DNA from: Peribacillus sp. FSL H8-0477
Lineage (GTDB): Bacteria; Bacillota; Bacilli; Bacillales; DSM-1321
NCBI RefSeq assembly: GCF_038002765.1
Contig: NZ_JBBODE010000002.1
Location: 558,001 to 622,000, forward strand
Direction: 5' to 3'
DNA length: 64,000 nucleotides
Shown piece after piece: positions 48,803 through 57,774 of this stretch (positions are counted from its first letter, which is position 1; every line of letters starts with the position of its first letter). Position numbers and translations under genes: made by a program. The notes below the pieces were generated by a model, which saw nothing but the letters and a program-made list of their open reading frames with translations, was not told the origin of the DNA and did not search any database.

Positions 48803-49723
48803 GTGAAAGAAATGAAAAACAAGGATGAATATGAACAGGTCGAGCTGGTTGCTGGTCAACTTGATTTGACTAAACCAAGAATTGTGATGTCATATGGGGT
48901 AAACATTCAGGGGAAACTGCTGCCATTTACACGTCAGTTGCTTGAACAAATTCAGTCTAAAGAGGTCAATCAAACCGAAGAAGTCATTAATGATTTAAAG
49001 AGGCTGATTACTGAACTGGGACAGGATGATGGAATAAACAATCAATCGTTTCTCCGACGATTGTTTAAAAAGAGTGATTCCCTAACCCGTCAGTTGGTTT
49101 CTTATCAAAAAGCAAGTGCAGCAGTTGAACAAGCTCGAGTAAAGTTGGATCGGAGTAAAAACTACCTGCTGGCAGATACACTACTTTTAAACCAAATTTT
49201 TACTCAGAATAATGAGTTATACCGTGAACTAAATGTCTATTTAACAGCAGGAGAGCTTAAACGACGGGAATTAATTCGTTCTTTGCCCGAACAAAAACGT
49301 CTTGAGGACGAGTTTGTAAAACGTCAGGAAGCAGAGCAGCGGCAGCATATTGTCGAAGTTCTTGATAAGCGTTTATACGATCTTAGAGTCAGCATTGAAA
49401 TTACGAAACAAAATTCAGTTTTGATTAAGCTGATACAAGGCACAAATGAACGCCTTATCGAGAAAATCCAATCGTCTATTTTAACATCTATACCGCTATG
49501 GAGGAATCAAGTAGCCCTAAATATAGCTAATCTTCAAAAGCAGGGAATTATAAATTCTGAAAAAAATGCTATAGAACAGCATAATAAAAAGGTACAAGAA
49601 ACGCAGAAACAGCTGCTTAAAGGGATCCGAGAAGTGATGGATATTCAACAAGATAGTCATGCAAAACGCACTCAAGCTGAACTAGAGCTGTCAACGTTCA
49701 TGGTCGATGAAAATAGGATGTGA
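48803..49723 (+). CDS. Toxic-anion-resistance (TelA/YaaN) family protein
   Basis: A 306-aa helical protein with long coiled-coil stretches. FLRRLFKKSDSLTRQLVSYQKASAAV, VKLDRSKNYLLADTLLLNQIF and IPLWRNQVALNIANLQKQ are hallmarks of the TelA family. It is shorter than YaaN (about 386 aa) at the N-terminus. The role in tellurite resistance is doubtful for most members; envelope stress and antimicrobial peptide response are more likely. GTG at 48803 and ATG at 48812 are both possible. A truncated response-regulator gene starts 3 bases after the stop. Confidence 0.8.
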   Translation: MKEMKNKDEYEQVELVAGQLDLTKPRIVMSYGVNIQGKLLPFTRQLLEQIQSKEVNQTEEVINDLKRLITELGQDDGINNQSFLRRLFKKSDSLTRQLVSYQKASAAVEQARVKLDRSKNYLLADTLLLNQIFTQNNELYRELNVYLTAGELKRRELIRSLPEQKRLEDEFVKRQEAEQRQHIVEVLDKRLYDLRVSIEITKQNSVLIKLIQGTNERLIEKIQSSILTSIPLWRNQVALNIANLQKQGIINSEKNAIEQHNKKVQETQKQLLKGIREVMDIQQDSHAKRTQAELELSTFMVDENRM

Positions 49724-49726
49724 CGT

Positions 49727-50014
49727 ATGTATAAAGTGATGATTGTTGAAGATGATGTAAAGATTCGAACGATGATCGGCGTGTTTTTAAAGAAGTGGAA
49801 CTTTGAATCAATGATTGTCGAAACCTTCGATCAGGTAGACAAGTTGGTGTTACTAGAGAAACCTAATATATTGTTGATGGATATTAACTTACCGAGTTTC
49901 GATGGTTTTTATTGGTGTGAAAGAATAAGAAAACAGCAGTGCGCTGGGCTTGACCGTCTGAAATCTCATGGACATTTTTTAAGTATCTCCCCATTTTTGA
50001 ACCATTTTTTATAG
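49727..50014 (+). pseudogene. Response regulator, truncated after the receiver domain core
   Basis: The first 70 residues form a receiver domain: VEDD near residue 8, the phosphoacceptor Asp in LLMDINLPSFDGFYWCERIRK. These match BceR/YxdJ-type regulators, which continue with a signal-transmitting half and an OmpR-type DNA-binding domain. Here the similarity ends at about 49940, after which 25 unrelated residues run to a stop. No DNA-binding domain or sensor kinase follows. It is a broken gene, coupled to the TelA-family gene by a 3-base gap. The break is visible in the sequence; its cause is not. Confidence 0.75.
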
Positions 50015-50429
50015 AGAGGGCTTTCACCACTACGAATTACATCGGAATTTAAAAGGGTAGCTGGTAACAAGATGTTTTCTTTTGAAAATCTGAAAGTCTT
50101 CTTCCTTCTTTTTTGTATTTGCCTGTAAAAAAATCCCCATTTTACGCACTCCTTAACAGTTGCACGAGACAACTTAGATTTTCTTTTAACTATAAGTAAC
50201 TATGGTTAAATATACCATAATTTTTCCTTTCATTTTGCAAAGTCAATCTTACATTTTTGTCATAATTGGAGGGTTTAAAGATTAGTAGTTTTAAAGGATT
50301 CTGAGTTGTGTAGAGTATGGTCATTTTTAGAAGAAAAGATTTGTCAAATTTTTAGTGAACTCCAATAGAGATTCACAAGTAATTGCTGTATAGTAATAAG
50401 TAGTAAAATGGATTAAAGGAGTGAAGAAA
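49938..50429. other. Remnant region after truncated regulator
   Basis: About 490 bases replacing the lost regulator end and any kinase gene. A minus-strand 35-codon frame (50137 to 50030) starts with ATG behind AAGGAGTG, but has no recognisable family. The inverted repeat TATGGT/ACCATA at 50201-50206 and 50214-50219 and repeated TAACTAT suggest a promoter or operator on the minus strand. No insertion-sequence ends were identified. It may be what is left of a deletion or an old insertion. Confidence 0.45.
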
Positions 50430-50660
50430 ATGTATCTCACAATTCAGGAAACTGCAGACTATTTATCACTCCCAAAAGAGTATATTGAAAGTCTTATTAT
50501 ACAAAAGAAAATACGTACTGTTCATGATGGAGAACAGCTGTTAATTTATAAAGATCAATTTAAAACACATTTAGAACAGCTTGAAAAATATAAGATTTTG
50601 GCTGAAGAGTGGGCGAATGAGCCAATACCAGAGGATCTAGATATTAAGGACGAGGATTAA
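50430..50660 (+). CDS. Small helix-turn-helix (excisionase-like) protein
   Basis: A 76-aa protein whose first 45 residues form a MerR/excisionase-type helix-turn-helix (YLTIQETADYLSLPKEYIES). An acidic tail (EPIPEDLDIKDED) follows. No integrase is near, so it is probably a host regulator. ATG at 50430 is 8 bases after AAAGGAG; the GTG at 50421 overlaps that site. The exonuclease gene follows after 25 bases and is probably co-transcribed. Confidence 0.82.
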   Translation: MYLTIQETADYLSLPKEYIESLIIQKKIRTVHDGEQLLIYKDQFKTHLEQLEKYKILAEEWANEPIPEDLDIKDED

Positions 50661-50685
50661 TAAAGTAAAGGGTGAGCAGGTTAGA

Positions 50686-51279
50686 ATGATAAAAAAAGTT
50701 GGTTTGGTTGTTGATGTGGAAACCACTGGTCTAAGTCCAAAAACTGATGAAATGGTTGAAATTGCGGTGAAACTATTTACCTTTGATCAAGATGGCCAAG
50801 TGTTGGATATTCTAGATGAGGATGCTTATTTAAGAGAGCCGCTCTCTGCTTCAGCACGAAGAAACTATGAACAGGCATACCATGTTCATGGAATACCATT
50901 TGAGGAAGTAGAAGGGAAGAGTTTTTATGATGTTAAGTTAAAAACTTATTTTCATCGGGCGGATGTCATATTTGCTCATAACGCATCTTTTGACCGCAGT
51001 TTTATTTATCAGATGTATCCCGAGGTGAATGACCTATCTTGGCATTGTACAATGAGAGGCGTGCCTTGGAAGGAATATGGTTTTAGTAATAGTAAACTAT
51101 TAACCTTATTACAAGCTCACTATATTACGGATTATCAGTCACATCGTGCAATGGATGATATCACCAATTTGCTAGAGTTAATGAAACAGCAGGCGCCTAG
51201 TGGAAAGACTTATCTACAGCAGGTTCTGACAAAGGGACCAATGCGGAAGTATCAACCAGTCTTAAAAGAAAAAGTGTGA
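50686..51279 (+). CDS. DnaQ-like 3-prime to 5-prime exonuclease
   Basis: A 197-aa DEDD exonuclease. Exo I is VVDVETTGLS, Exo II is FAHNASFDRSF and Exo III is HRAMDDITNLLEL (HxAxxD type), so all four acidic residues and the His are present. It lacks a polymerase or helicase fusion, unlike PolC or DinG, and resembles stand-alone proofreading or repair exonucleases such as ExoX. Start behind GGGTGAGC. Co-directional with the HTH gene. Confidence 0.87.
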   Translation: MIKKVGLVVDVETTGLSPKTDEMVEIAVKLFTFDQDGQVLDILDEDAYLREPLSASARRNYEQAYHVHGIPFEEVEGKSFYDVKLKTYFHRADVIFAHNASFDRSFIYQMYPEVNDLSWHCTMRGVPWKEYGFSNSKLLTLLQAHYITDYQSHRAMDDITNLLELMKQQAPSGKTYLQQVLTKGPMRKYQPVLKEKV

Positions 51280-51386
51280 AAACGCAAGGAGAATAATTTC
51301 TAGTCCATTTCCTAAAAAGTGTGTAAGATAGATGATATAGGAAATAATGATGATGTAAGATTTGGGATAGGAGATAAAGAAGGGAT

Positions 51387-52421
51387 ATGACTGAAATCTG
51401 GAATTACTTACATAGTAAAGGTTTTTCAAGACTAATTACGCTGCTGATTATAATTGTATTTTTATATAGTATTGGCAATATGATTCATTTGCTTTTGTTT
51501 ACCTTTATTTTTACTTTCCTAATGGGAAGGCTCCAAAACTTTATATACCTTCAGTTGAATAAATATATTAAAGTCAATCAAAAGTTAGTTATTAGTATTA
51601 TATATATGATCTTTGTTTCAGCTCTCGGGATCGTTTTATATAAATACTTGCCGGTTATTACACTTCAACTTACGGAGTTAGTAACCCAAATAGCTCATTT
51701 CTATATGAATCCCCCAGATATACCGGTGATTCACTTTATTATTGATACGCTTAATAAACTGAACTCTCCGTTAGATATCCCTAAACAAGTTGGGAATGTA
51801 TACAACTATTTAACTGATATCGGTAAATTGGGACTACAAATCTTCTTATCTCTCTTGCTTAGTTTATTCTTCTTACTGGAGAAGGATAAAATTGCTCGTT
51901 TTACTGCTAAATTTAAATATGGGAAATTTAGCGACTTCTTTATTAACATCGAGCATTTTGGCAGTAAATTCATTAACTCGTTCGGTAAGGTTATTGAAGT
52001 TCAATTTTTAATTGCTTTGACAAATGCGATACTATCAATAGTTTTCTTGGCGTTAATGGGATTCCCACAATTAATTGGACTAGGAATTATGATCTTTTTC
52101 CTAGGGTTAATACCGGTTGCTGGTGTGATTATTTCATTAATTCCATTGTCAATGATTGCCTTCAGCATTGGTGGTATTACGAAGGTCCTTGCTGTTCTGA
52201 TTATGATTGTAGTCATTCATGCCCTTGAAAGTTATATCTTGAATCCTAAGTTCATGTCAGCTAAAACGAATTTACCAACATTCTTCACTTTCATTGTTCT
52301 GTTGTTCTCAGAGCATTTCTTAGGTATTTGGGGTTTAATTATCGGGATTCCGATCTTCATCTTTATCTTAGATATGCTTGAAATTCCAGAAAATATTGAA
52401 AAAGTGCCCAAAATAAAATAA
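51387..52421 (+). CDS. AI-2E family transporter
   Basis: A 344-aa membrane protein with about eight segments. The late core FPQLIGLGIMIFFLGLIPVAGVIISLIP is the AI-2E family signature, and LLLSLFFLLEKDKIARF precedes it. Members were named for autoinducer-2 export, but some are ion antiporters, so substrate is uncertain. ATG follows GATAAAGAAGG. Single gene with a good terminator. Confidence 0.87.
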   Translation: MTEIWNYLHSKGFSRLITLLIIIVFLYSIGNMIHLLLFTFIFTFLMGRLQNFIYLQLNKYIKVNQKLVISIIYMIFVSALGIVLYKYLPVITLQLTELVTQIAHFYMNPPDIPVIHFIIDTLNKLNSPLDIPKQVGNVYNYLTDIGKLGLQIFLSLLLSLFFLLEKDKIARFTAKFKYGKFSDFFINIEHFGSKFINSFGKVIEVQFLIALTNAILSIVFLALMGFPQLIGLGIMIFFLGLIPVAGVIISLIPLSMIAFSIGGITKVLAVLIMIVVIHALESYILNPKFMSAKTNLPTFFTFIVLLFSEHFLGIWGLIIGIPIFIFILDMLEIPENIEKVPKIK

Positions 52422-52430
52422 AAGAAAAAG

Positions 52431-52462
52431 ATTGCAGAGAAAAAATTCTCTGCAATTTTTTT
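52431..52462 (+). terminator. Terminator after AI-2E gene
   Basis: ATTGCAGAGAA (52431-52441) pairs with TTCTCTGCAAT (52446-52456), then T run. Confidence 0.94.
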
Positions 52463-52580
52463 GTAAGAATTTTGTTGTCTTACAGTTCTGAAAGGACCTT
52501 TATACCTTTTTGAAAAGTAAATAAGGGAGATGGTCTTTTCTATCATTAACCAATCTTTAAAGGAATTTGTTGGAATTTTA

Positions 52581-52609
52581 TTGAATATATAATCAAGAAT
52601 GAGTATAAT
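52581..52609 (+). promoter_or_regulatory. Sigma-A promoter of amino-acid ABC operon
   Basis: TTGAAT (52581-52586), 17 bases, TATAAT (52604-52609). Confidence 0.78.
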
Positions 52610-52628
52610 ACCACTTAAGTAAAAAAAG

Positions 52629-52643
52629 AATTTTCAGAATAAT
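52629..52643 (+). promoter_or_regulatory. CodY-like box
   Basis: AATTTTCAGAATAAT matches 13 of 15 positions of the CodY consensus AATTTTCWGAAAATT. It lies about 20 bases after the -10 box, where CodY would block transcription while branched-chain amino acids and GTP are abundant. Confidence 0.62.
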
Positions 52644-52672
52644 AATTTTATTTTGAAGCCAGGGGGAACATT

Positions 52673-53476
52673 ATGAAGAAGAGATTAGGGCTGTTTTTAG
52701 GGATAGCGATATCAAGTCTATTGCTTGTAACGGGATGTGGTAACTCAGAGAAATCCGGCTCAGATGAAAAGGAAAAAACGTTAAAGGTAGTGACCGATGC
52801 TGAGTATCCTCCATTTGAATTTAGGGATAAGGGTGAACTCGTTGGTTTCGATGTTGATTTTATTGCTGCTGTTGCAAAGGAAGCCGGTTATAAGTCCGAA
52901 GTTGAGCATGTGGCCTGGGAGCCTCTATTCGATGAAATAAAAAGTAAGCGTGCTGATGCAGCTGTTTCAGCTATTACCATTAATGATGAACGTAAACAAA
53001 CGTATGATTTCTCTGTACCTTACTTTATTTCGACAAATAAAATTCTAGTTCCTAAGGATAGTGCTATTAAATCGGCAGAAGACCTTAAAGGGAAGAAAGT
53101 TGCCGTCCAAACGGGAACAACTGGACAAGCTGCAACGGAATCCATTGTTGGTAAAAAGAATGAGAATATCAAGCAGTTTGAGAATAATAATTTAGCCATA
53201 TTAGAGCTGAAAAGCGGTGGCGCCGATGCTGTGGTGGCGGATAATGCTGTAGTAGAAGAATATGCAAAAAACAATCCGGATGAAGGGTTTACTGTAGTGG
53301 AAGATGCAGTGTTTGAAAAAGAATATTATGGTGTTTTATTTCCGAAAGATAGTAAGCTGATGGAAGAATTTAATAAAGCAATTAACACGCTTTATGAAAA
53401 TGGGACATATGCAAAAATTTATAAAGAGTGGTTTGGCACTGAACCAGATATTGAAACATTAAAATCCCAACAATAA
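52673..53476 (+). CDS. Polar amino-acid ABC transporter binding lipoprotein
   Basis: A 267-aa family 3 solute-binding protein. The signal peptide ends in the lipobox LVTGC. YPPFEFRDKGELVGFDVDF is the ligand-binding motif near residue 48. Genes for one permease and one ATPase follow, the order of artPQR and similar glutamine or arginine systems. ATG follows AGGGGGAACATT. The ligand is probably arginine, glutamine or a related polar amino acid; I would not choose between them by eye. Confidence 0.9.
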   Translation: MKKRLGLFLGIAISSLLLVTGCGNSEKSGSDEKEKTLKVVTDAEYPPFEFRDKGELVGFDVDFIAAVAKEAGYKSEVEHVAWEPLFDEIKSKRADAAVSAITINDERKQTYDFSVPYFISTNKILVPKDSAIKSAEDLKGKKVAVQTGTTGQAATESIVGKKNENIKQFENNNLAILELKSGGADAVVADNAVVEEYAKNNPDEGFTVVEDAVFEKEYYGVLFPKDSKLMEEFNKAINTLYENGTYAKIYKEWFGTEPDIETLKSQQ

Positions 53477-53483
53477 TATTCTG

Positions 53484-53520
53484 ATTGCGTAGCTCTCGTC
53501 AATTGGTTACGCAATTTTTT
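53484..53520 (+). terminator. Intergenic hairpin after binding-protein gene
   Basis: ATTGCGTA (53484-53491) pairs with TACGCAAT (53508-53515), then six T. As in the two sugar operons, it separates the binding-protein gene from the permease gene and should let only part of transcription through. Confidence 0.75.
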
Positions 53521-53540
53521 GGCTGAAAGGGAGGCAGACA

Positions 53541-54197
53541 ATGGATTTTCGCTGGGATATCATTATGGAATATGCTCCCTATCTTTGGAAGGGAACTTTA
53601 TTAACAATCGGCTTGTCATTGATCAGTATTTTAATTGGGACAGTTTTAGGATTAGGTATTGGTTTAGGAAAGATGATGAGAAATAAACTTCTATCCTTTC
53701 CATTTAAATGCTATATCGCTTTCTTTCGGGGAACACCTTTATTTGTGCAGATTCTTCTCATTCATTTAGGTGTGGTTCCCTTCTTTACAGGAGAAACAAA
53801 TGGTGTAATCGCTACAATTATTGCTTTGTCTCTCAATGCTGGGGCTTATATTGCAGAGATATTTCGAGCGGGAATCCAGTCCATTGATAAGGGACAGATG
53901 GAAGGGGCTCGTTCATTAGGGATGACACACGTACAAGCCATGCGGTATGTTGTATTGCCGCAAGCATCGAAACGGATGATCCCGCCGCTCGGAAATGAAT
54001 TTGTGGTACTCATTAAGGATTCGTCACTTGCTGCGGTGATAGCTGCACCTGAACTAATGTATTGGGGAAGAGCGATGGCGAGTCAATATTATCGAATTTG
54101 GGAACCTTATTTAGCCGCTGCAGTTATCTATTTAATCTTAACCCTATCCATGAGCTTCTTATTAAATCGTTTAGAAAGAAGGCTTGAGACAGAATGA
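53541..54197 (+). CDS. Polar amino-acid ABC transporter permease
   Basis: A 218-aa HisM/HisQ-type permease. The EAA loop is [25 protein letters not shown]. Family motifs [17 protein letters not shown] and [17 protein letters not shown] are intact. ATG follows GGGAGG. The ATPase gene start overlaps the stop (ATGA). Confidence 0.93.
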   Translation: MDFRWDIIMEYAPYLWKGTLLTIGLSLISILIGTVLGLGIGLGKMMRNKLLSFPFKCYIAFFRGTPLFVQILLIHLGVVPFFTGETNGVIATIIALSLNAGAYIAEIFRAGIQSIDKGQMEGARSLGMTHVQAMRYVVLPQASKRMIPPLGNEFVVLIKDSSLAAVIAAPELMYWGRAMASQYYRIWEPYLAAAVIYLILTLSMSFLLNRLERRLETE

Positions 54198-54916
54198 TTA
54201 AAGTAGAAAATTTAAAAAAGACATTTGGCAAAAATGAGGTCTTAAAGGATATTAATGTTACGGTTTCCCCATCCGAGGTGGTCGTCGTGATTGGTCCATC
54301 AGGTTCAGGTAAATCAACCTTTTTACGTTGTATTAATCAGTTAGAAACGATTACAGGCGGAAAGGTCTTTATAGAAGGTACAAATACAACCGATAAAGGC
54401 GTAAATATTAATAATATTCGTACAGAAGTTGGAATGGTTTTTCAACATTTTAATCTATTTCCCCATAAAAGTGTGATCCAAAATGTAATGCTTGCTCCAT
54501 TAAAAGTAAGAAAAATATCAAAGGAAGAAGCCCGTGTAAGAGGGGGAGAACTACTGAAGAAGGTTGGGCTGTCTGATAAGGCAGAAGCCTATCCTAATTC
54601 TCTGTCAGGAGGCCAGAAGCAAAGGGTAGCCATTGCAAGGGCATTAGCCATGGAACCGAAAATCATGCTGTTTGATGAACCAACATCTGCTCTAGACCCT
54701 GAAATGGTTGGAGAGGTTTTAGAAGTTATGAAGCAGCTGGCGGCTGAGGGAATGACAATGGTAGTTGTTACACATGAAATGGGCTTTGCTAAAGAAGTAG
54801 GCGATCGGGTTATATTTATGGATGATGGGGTAATTGTAGAGGAAAATAGCCCAGTAAAATTATTTGAAAATCCACAGAATGAACGAACTAAATCATTTCT
54901 AAGTAAAGTCCTATAA
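54194..54916 (+). CDS. Polar amino-acid ABC transporter ATPase
   Basis: A 240-aa ABC ATPase. Walker A is GPSGSGKST, the Q-loop lies in [11 protein letters not shown], the signature is LSGGQKQR and Walker B is [14 protein letters not shown], followed by the His in VVTHEMGF. It energises the importer made with the two preceding genes. Overlap of 4 bases with the permease gene means translational coupling. Confidence 0.95.
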   Translation: MIKVENLKKTFGKNEVLKDINVTVSPSEVVVVIGPSGSGKSTFLRCINQLETITGGKVFIEGTNTTDKGVNINNIRTEVGMVFQHFNLFPHKSVIQNVMLAPLKVRKISKEEARVRGGELLKKVGLSDKAEAYPNSLSGGQKQRVAIARALAMEPKIMLFDEPTSALDPEMVGEVLEVMKQLAAEGMTMVVVTHEMGFAKEVGDRVIFMDDGVIVEENSPVKLFENPQNERTKSFLSKVL

Positions 54917-54920
54917 TTTT

Positions 54921-54951
54921 AAAAAATCTCAGTTATTTCTGAGATTTTTTT
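54921..54951. terminator. Bidirectional terminator
   Basis: AAAAAATCTCAG (54921-54932) pairs with CTGAGATTTTTT (54939-54950). It serves both the ABC operon and the convergent hypothetical gene. Confidence 0.92.
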
Positions 54952-54953
54952 GT

Positions 54954-55325
54954 TTACTTTATCACTAAAGCCCCAAGTAAAGATTCTGGAGTCTTTCCGA
55001 GGACAAGGAGACTAAGTTTAGCATATCCAATTGATTGAAAAGCAGCAAACAATTTCAGTACCTCTGCAGAATCAGGCAAATCTTTAAATTTTTGAATTTC
55101 TTGTTGATATAAATCAAGAACGGATGCGGGAACTAAGGACGGATAATACTGGCTAGAATCTTCATCCAATAAAAGAGACCCCATGTAATGATATTTAAAT
55201 TGTAGTGTGCGAGTAAGATTAATAATGTGAAGTAGTTTTTCAAAAGTAAGCGGATGGTCTAATTTACAAGAATCTAAAGCTTTCTTTGCCTTTATTAATT
55301 GCTCAGAGCTAGAAATCGTTATCAT
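54954..55325 (-). CDS. Hypothetical protein, 123 aa
   Basis: No family recognised. It looks fully alpha-helical and soluble, with FEKLLHIINLTRTLQFKYHYMGSLLLDE and DLYQQEIQKFKDLPDSAEVL. No Cys pairs or catalytic motif stand out apart from one Cys near residue 20. ATG follows AAGGGGGA. It lies downstream of the thioesterase gene on the same strand, separated by a hairpin, and may be partly co-transcribed. Confidence 0.68.
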   Translation of the reverse strand: MITISSSEQLIKAKKALDSCKLDHPLTFEKLLHIINLTRTLQFKYHYMGSLLLDEDSSQYYPSLVPASVLDLYQQEIQKFKDLPDSAEVLKLFAAFQSIGYAKLSLLVLGKTPESLLGALVIK

Positions 55326-55348
55326 GTTTTATCCCCCTTATTATAAAT

Positions 55349-55375
55349 AGGCAAGACACAAAATGTGTCTTGCCT
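55349..55375 (-). terminator. Hairpin after thioesterase gene
   Basis: AGGCAAGACACA and TGTGTCTTGCCT form a perfect 12-bp stem with a three-base loop. The T run on the minus strand is interrupted, so some read-through into the next gene is expected. Confidence 0.7.
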
Positions 55376-55390
55376 AGTCAATACCTTAGA

Positions 55391-55909
55391 TTAATAATCC
55401 CAAGGCTTAGTTAATGGAATTTTAGCAGCAAGTTCTTTGCTTTTTTTCTTTCTTGCTTTACGAACTTCTGCACGTTCTTGTCCAGTGTTAAATAGAAGCT
55501 GTTCTTCTTCGGTTTCTGGCTCAACTTGTGGAACTTTAACAGGACGTTTGTCTTCTCCAAGAGCTACAAATGTTAAAAATGCAGTAGCTGCAATACGGCG
55601 TTCACCAGTCATCATATCTTCTGCAATAACTTTACAGAAGATTTCCATAGAGCTTGTACCTGTATAAGATACAAATGATTCAACACAGACAGAATCTGTT
55701 TGGTGAATCGGGCATAAGAAATCGATTGAATCTGTTGAAGCTGTAACACATTCTTTAACTCTTGAATGTCTACGTGCTGATAATGTAGCAACCGTATCAA
55801 GCTTACGCATTAATACGCCGCCGAAAAGAGTATTATAATTATTTAAATCACAAGTTAAAACTTGATCTGTATTAACAATTCGACTTTCTTTTGCTTTTCT
55901 TGTATTCAT
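55391..55909 (-). CDS. Hotdog acyl-CoA thioesterase (YkhA-like)
   Basis: A 172-aa hotdog-fold enzyme. The N-terminal NYNTLFGGVLMRKLDTVA contains the helix and Asp typical of the BFIT/YkhA acyl-CoA thioester hydrolases, followed by SIDFLCPIHQTDSVCVESFV. A lysine-rich C-terminal tail (RKARKKKSKELAAK) is present. It hydrolyses medium- or long-chain acyl-CoA. AAAGGA precedes ATG. Assignment to YkhA is from length and motifs. Confidence 0.87.
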   Translation of the reverse strand: MNTRKAKESRIVNTDQVLTCDLNNYNTLFGGVLMRKLDTVATLSARRHSRVKECVTASTDSIDFLCPIHQTDSVCVESFVSYTGTSSMEIFCKVIAEDMMTGERRIAATAFLTFVALGEDKRPVKVPQVEPETEEEQLLFNTGQERAEVRKARKKKSKELAAKIPLTKPWDY

Positions 55910-56085
55910 GATATGTTCCTTTCCTGTTACATCATAGGTGAGGACTACTCAAGTGAGTAAAGTTCAAAATTCTTTTACACTAACTAGTTTACCCTCATCA
56001 GTAGGGTAAGTAAAATGGTTAAAATTTATACGAGGTATAGCTTTTATCTATGTAATTGCTTTCATGTATGAAAATTTAGAATATT

Positions 56086-56119
56086 AAAAGACGGCGCTTG
56101 TGAGAAGTACGCCGTCTTT
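56086..56119 (-). terminator. Terminator of LysR gene
   Basis: AAAAGACGGCG (56086-56096) pairs with CGCCGTCTTT (56110-56119); on the minus strand it ends in T. Confidence 0.85.
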
Positions 56120-56125
56120 CATGAA

Positions 56126-57031
56126 TTATAGCTTATTGACATCACAACTATTAGGAGAAATGGTTTCAATCATAAAGCGAAGCCATTCTTTAGCGGCGTA
56201 GGATAAGTATTGCTCTTTACGCCAAATAATACCTAAATTCCAATCTAAAGAAGGGTTCGTTATTTCTACTGCTTGAACTTGATTGGACAATTGCTGGCAA
56301 ATACTTTCTGGCAGCAGGGCAACTCCCATTTTACACGCAACTAATTCCTCAATAAAATCCCATCTTGAGCTCTCAGACATAATTCTAGGATTAAAGCCTG
56401 CTCGATTGCATGAAGAGATGATTAAATCGCGCAAAGCATATTCTTTATTAAACATGATGAAATTTTCATCTTTTAAGTCAGCTAATTGTACTTTTTGTTT
56501 GCTGGCGTAGGGATGTGTTGGATGGAGAATTAGTTTTAAATCTTCCTTTATAAAAGAAACGTGATGGAAGAGGTTTGGATTGGTCGGTAACATGATGATT
56601 CCAATATCAAGGGAATCGTCCGCAACTGATTCTTCAATCTTTTTTGAACCATCCTCGATAAGCTGGAAGGTAATGTTAGGGTACTTTTGGTGAAAGCGGC
56701 CAATGAGCTTTGGGAAAAAAGTGGAGTCAATAATCGGGGGTAAACCAATTCGGATATGTCCTTTTTTTAGTCCTAGAAGATTATCCATCTCGGTTTCAAG
56801 ATTATTAAATGCTTTATTAATTAACAAAGCTTGTTCATAAACAACTCTCCCTGCATCGGTAAGTGAAAGTTTTTTACCAGAGCGATCAAAGAGTTCGACA
56901 CCAAGATCATTTTCGAGATTTTTAATCATTTTACTTATCGTAGGCTGCGTAATAAATAAATGGTCGGCTGCACGAGTGAAGCTATTATAGTTCGCTACTT
57001 CAATAAAATATTGTAAATGCTTGATATCCAC
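56126..57031 (-). CDS. LysR-family transcriptional regulator (YwbI/CidR-like)
   Basis: A 301-aa regulator. The N-terminal winged helix-turn-helix (NSFTRAADHLFITQPTISKMIKNLE, about 15-39) and the effector-binding domain (about 90-295) are typical. The start MDIKHLQYFIEVAN and length are like YwbI/CidR regulators of holin-like operons, but no cid or lrg genes are in the window, so the target is open. The start is GTG behind GAGGG. Single gene. Confidence 0.87.
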   Translation of the reverse strand: MDIKHLQYFIEVANYNSFTRAADHLFITQPTISKMIKNLENDLGVELFDRSGKKLSLTDAGRVVYEQALLINKAFNNLETEMDNLLGLKKGHIRIGLPPIIDSTFFPKLIGRFHQKYPNITFQLIEDGSKKIEESVADDSLDIGIIMLPTNPNLFHHVSFIKEDLKLILHPTHPYASKQKVQLADLKDENFIMFNKEYALRDLIISSCNRAGFNPRIMSESSRWDFIEELVACKMGVALLPESICQQLSNQVQAVEITNPSLDWNLGIIWRKEQYLSYAAKEWLRFMIETISPNSCDVNKL

Positions 57032-57113
57032 TGTAGTTCCCTCGCTTCTCTATACACTAACCATTATTTTAACCGAATCAGCAGCCCTTTGTAAACGAGT
57101 CAGAGTTGACACT

Positions 57114-57140
57114 AAAAAAAGCCTGGCGGCTGCCAGACTC
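57114..57140 (-). terminator. Terminator of universal stress protein gene
   Basis: CTGGC (57123-57127) pairs with GCCAG (57132-57136) with flanking pairs; on the minus strand a run of seven T follows. Confidence 0.75.
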
Positions 57141-57150
57141 GAATGTATTA

Positions 57151-57582
57151 TTATTTCACTAGTAATACAGGTACAGGTGAGTTTTGGACAACATAGTGAC
57201 TAACACTGCCGAGAAATTCCTTAATACCGCTAAGGCCACGGCTGCCCATGACAATTAAATCACAATCATGTCTTTTGGCTTCCTCAAGGATTGTATGAAT
57301 AGATGATCCTTCTCTTAAAAATACCTCTGTCTTATTTGGGAGAACAGCCAGCTTCTCCTCAGCTTTTGCTAAAATTTCTTTTCCATACACATGTATGGAA
57401 TCTTTGATTTGAGCAATTAAATGGGCGGAAACAGCATAATTAGCAGGCATTGTGACAGAATGGACGACATATATTTCAATTTCAGGTTTTCCTTTTGCTA
57501 AATCAATTGCTTGTTCCAATGATTTAAGAGCCAAATCAGATTCATCAAAGGCAACTAAAATTTTTGTAAAGGTCATTTCCAT
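57151..57582 (-). CDS. Universal stress protein, UspA family
   Basis: A 143-aa protein of the nucleotide-binding Usp fold. The N-terminal ILVAFDESDLA and the C-terminal MGSRGLSGIKEFLGSVSHYVVQNSPVPVLLV contain the G-2X-G-9X-G(S) ATP-binding motif, so it is probably the ATP-binding type. ATG at 57582 has AAAGGA 6 bases away; GTG one codon earlier is also possible. Single gene. Confidence 0.92.
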   Translation of the reverse strand: MEMTFTKILVAFDESDLALKSLEQAIDLAKGKPEIEIYVVHSVTMPANYAVSAHLIAQIKDSIHVYGKEILAKAEEKLAVLPNKTEVFLREGSSIHTILEEAKRHDCDLIVMGSRGLSGIKEFLGSVSHYVVQNSPVPVLLVK

Positions 57583-57728
57583 CACCAGTCCTTTTATTTA
57601 GACTTGAGCTTTATATATTAATTATACCATTTTGGAACTGTCGATTGCTGTAGCTCAACCAAGTTTATGGTAACTTTTTGTGTATTTTATATTAAATGGC
57701 ATAAATAAATTAACTTTCAAGCCGATAG

Positions 57729-57774
57729 AAAAGATGTTGGATAGTGTATTTCTTCACTTTAACATCTTTTTTTT
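57729..57774 (+). terminator. Terminator-like hairpin without upstream gene
   Basis: AAAAGATGTT (57729-57738) pairs with AACATCTTTT (57761-57770), then T run. On the plus strand there is no gene before it: the upstream gene is on the minus strand. It may end a short RNA or act as a conditional terminator for the secreted-protein gene at 57902. A second inverted repeat, TGTGAAC/GTTCACA (57778-57784 and 57816-57822), follows. Confidence 0.55.

Noticed and set aside
49966-50172. Minus-strand frame of 68 codons read as a transposase piece
   Set aside because: No transposase motif, no terminal inverted repeats and no target duplication could be seen.
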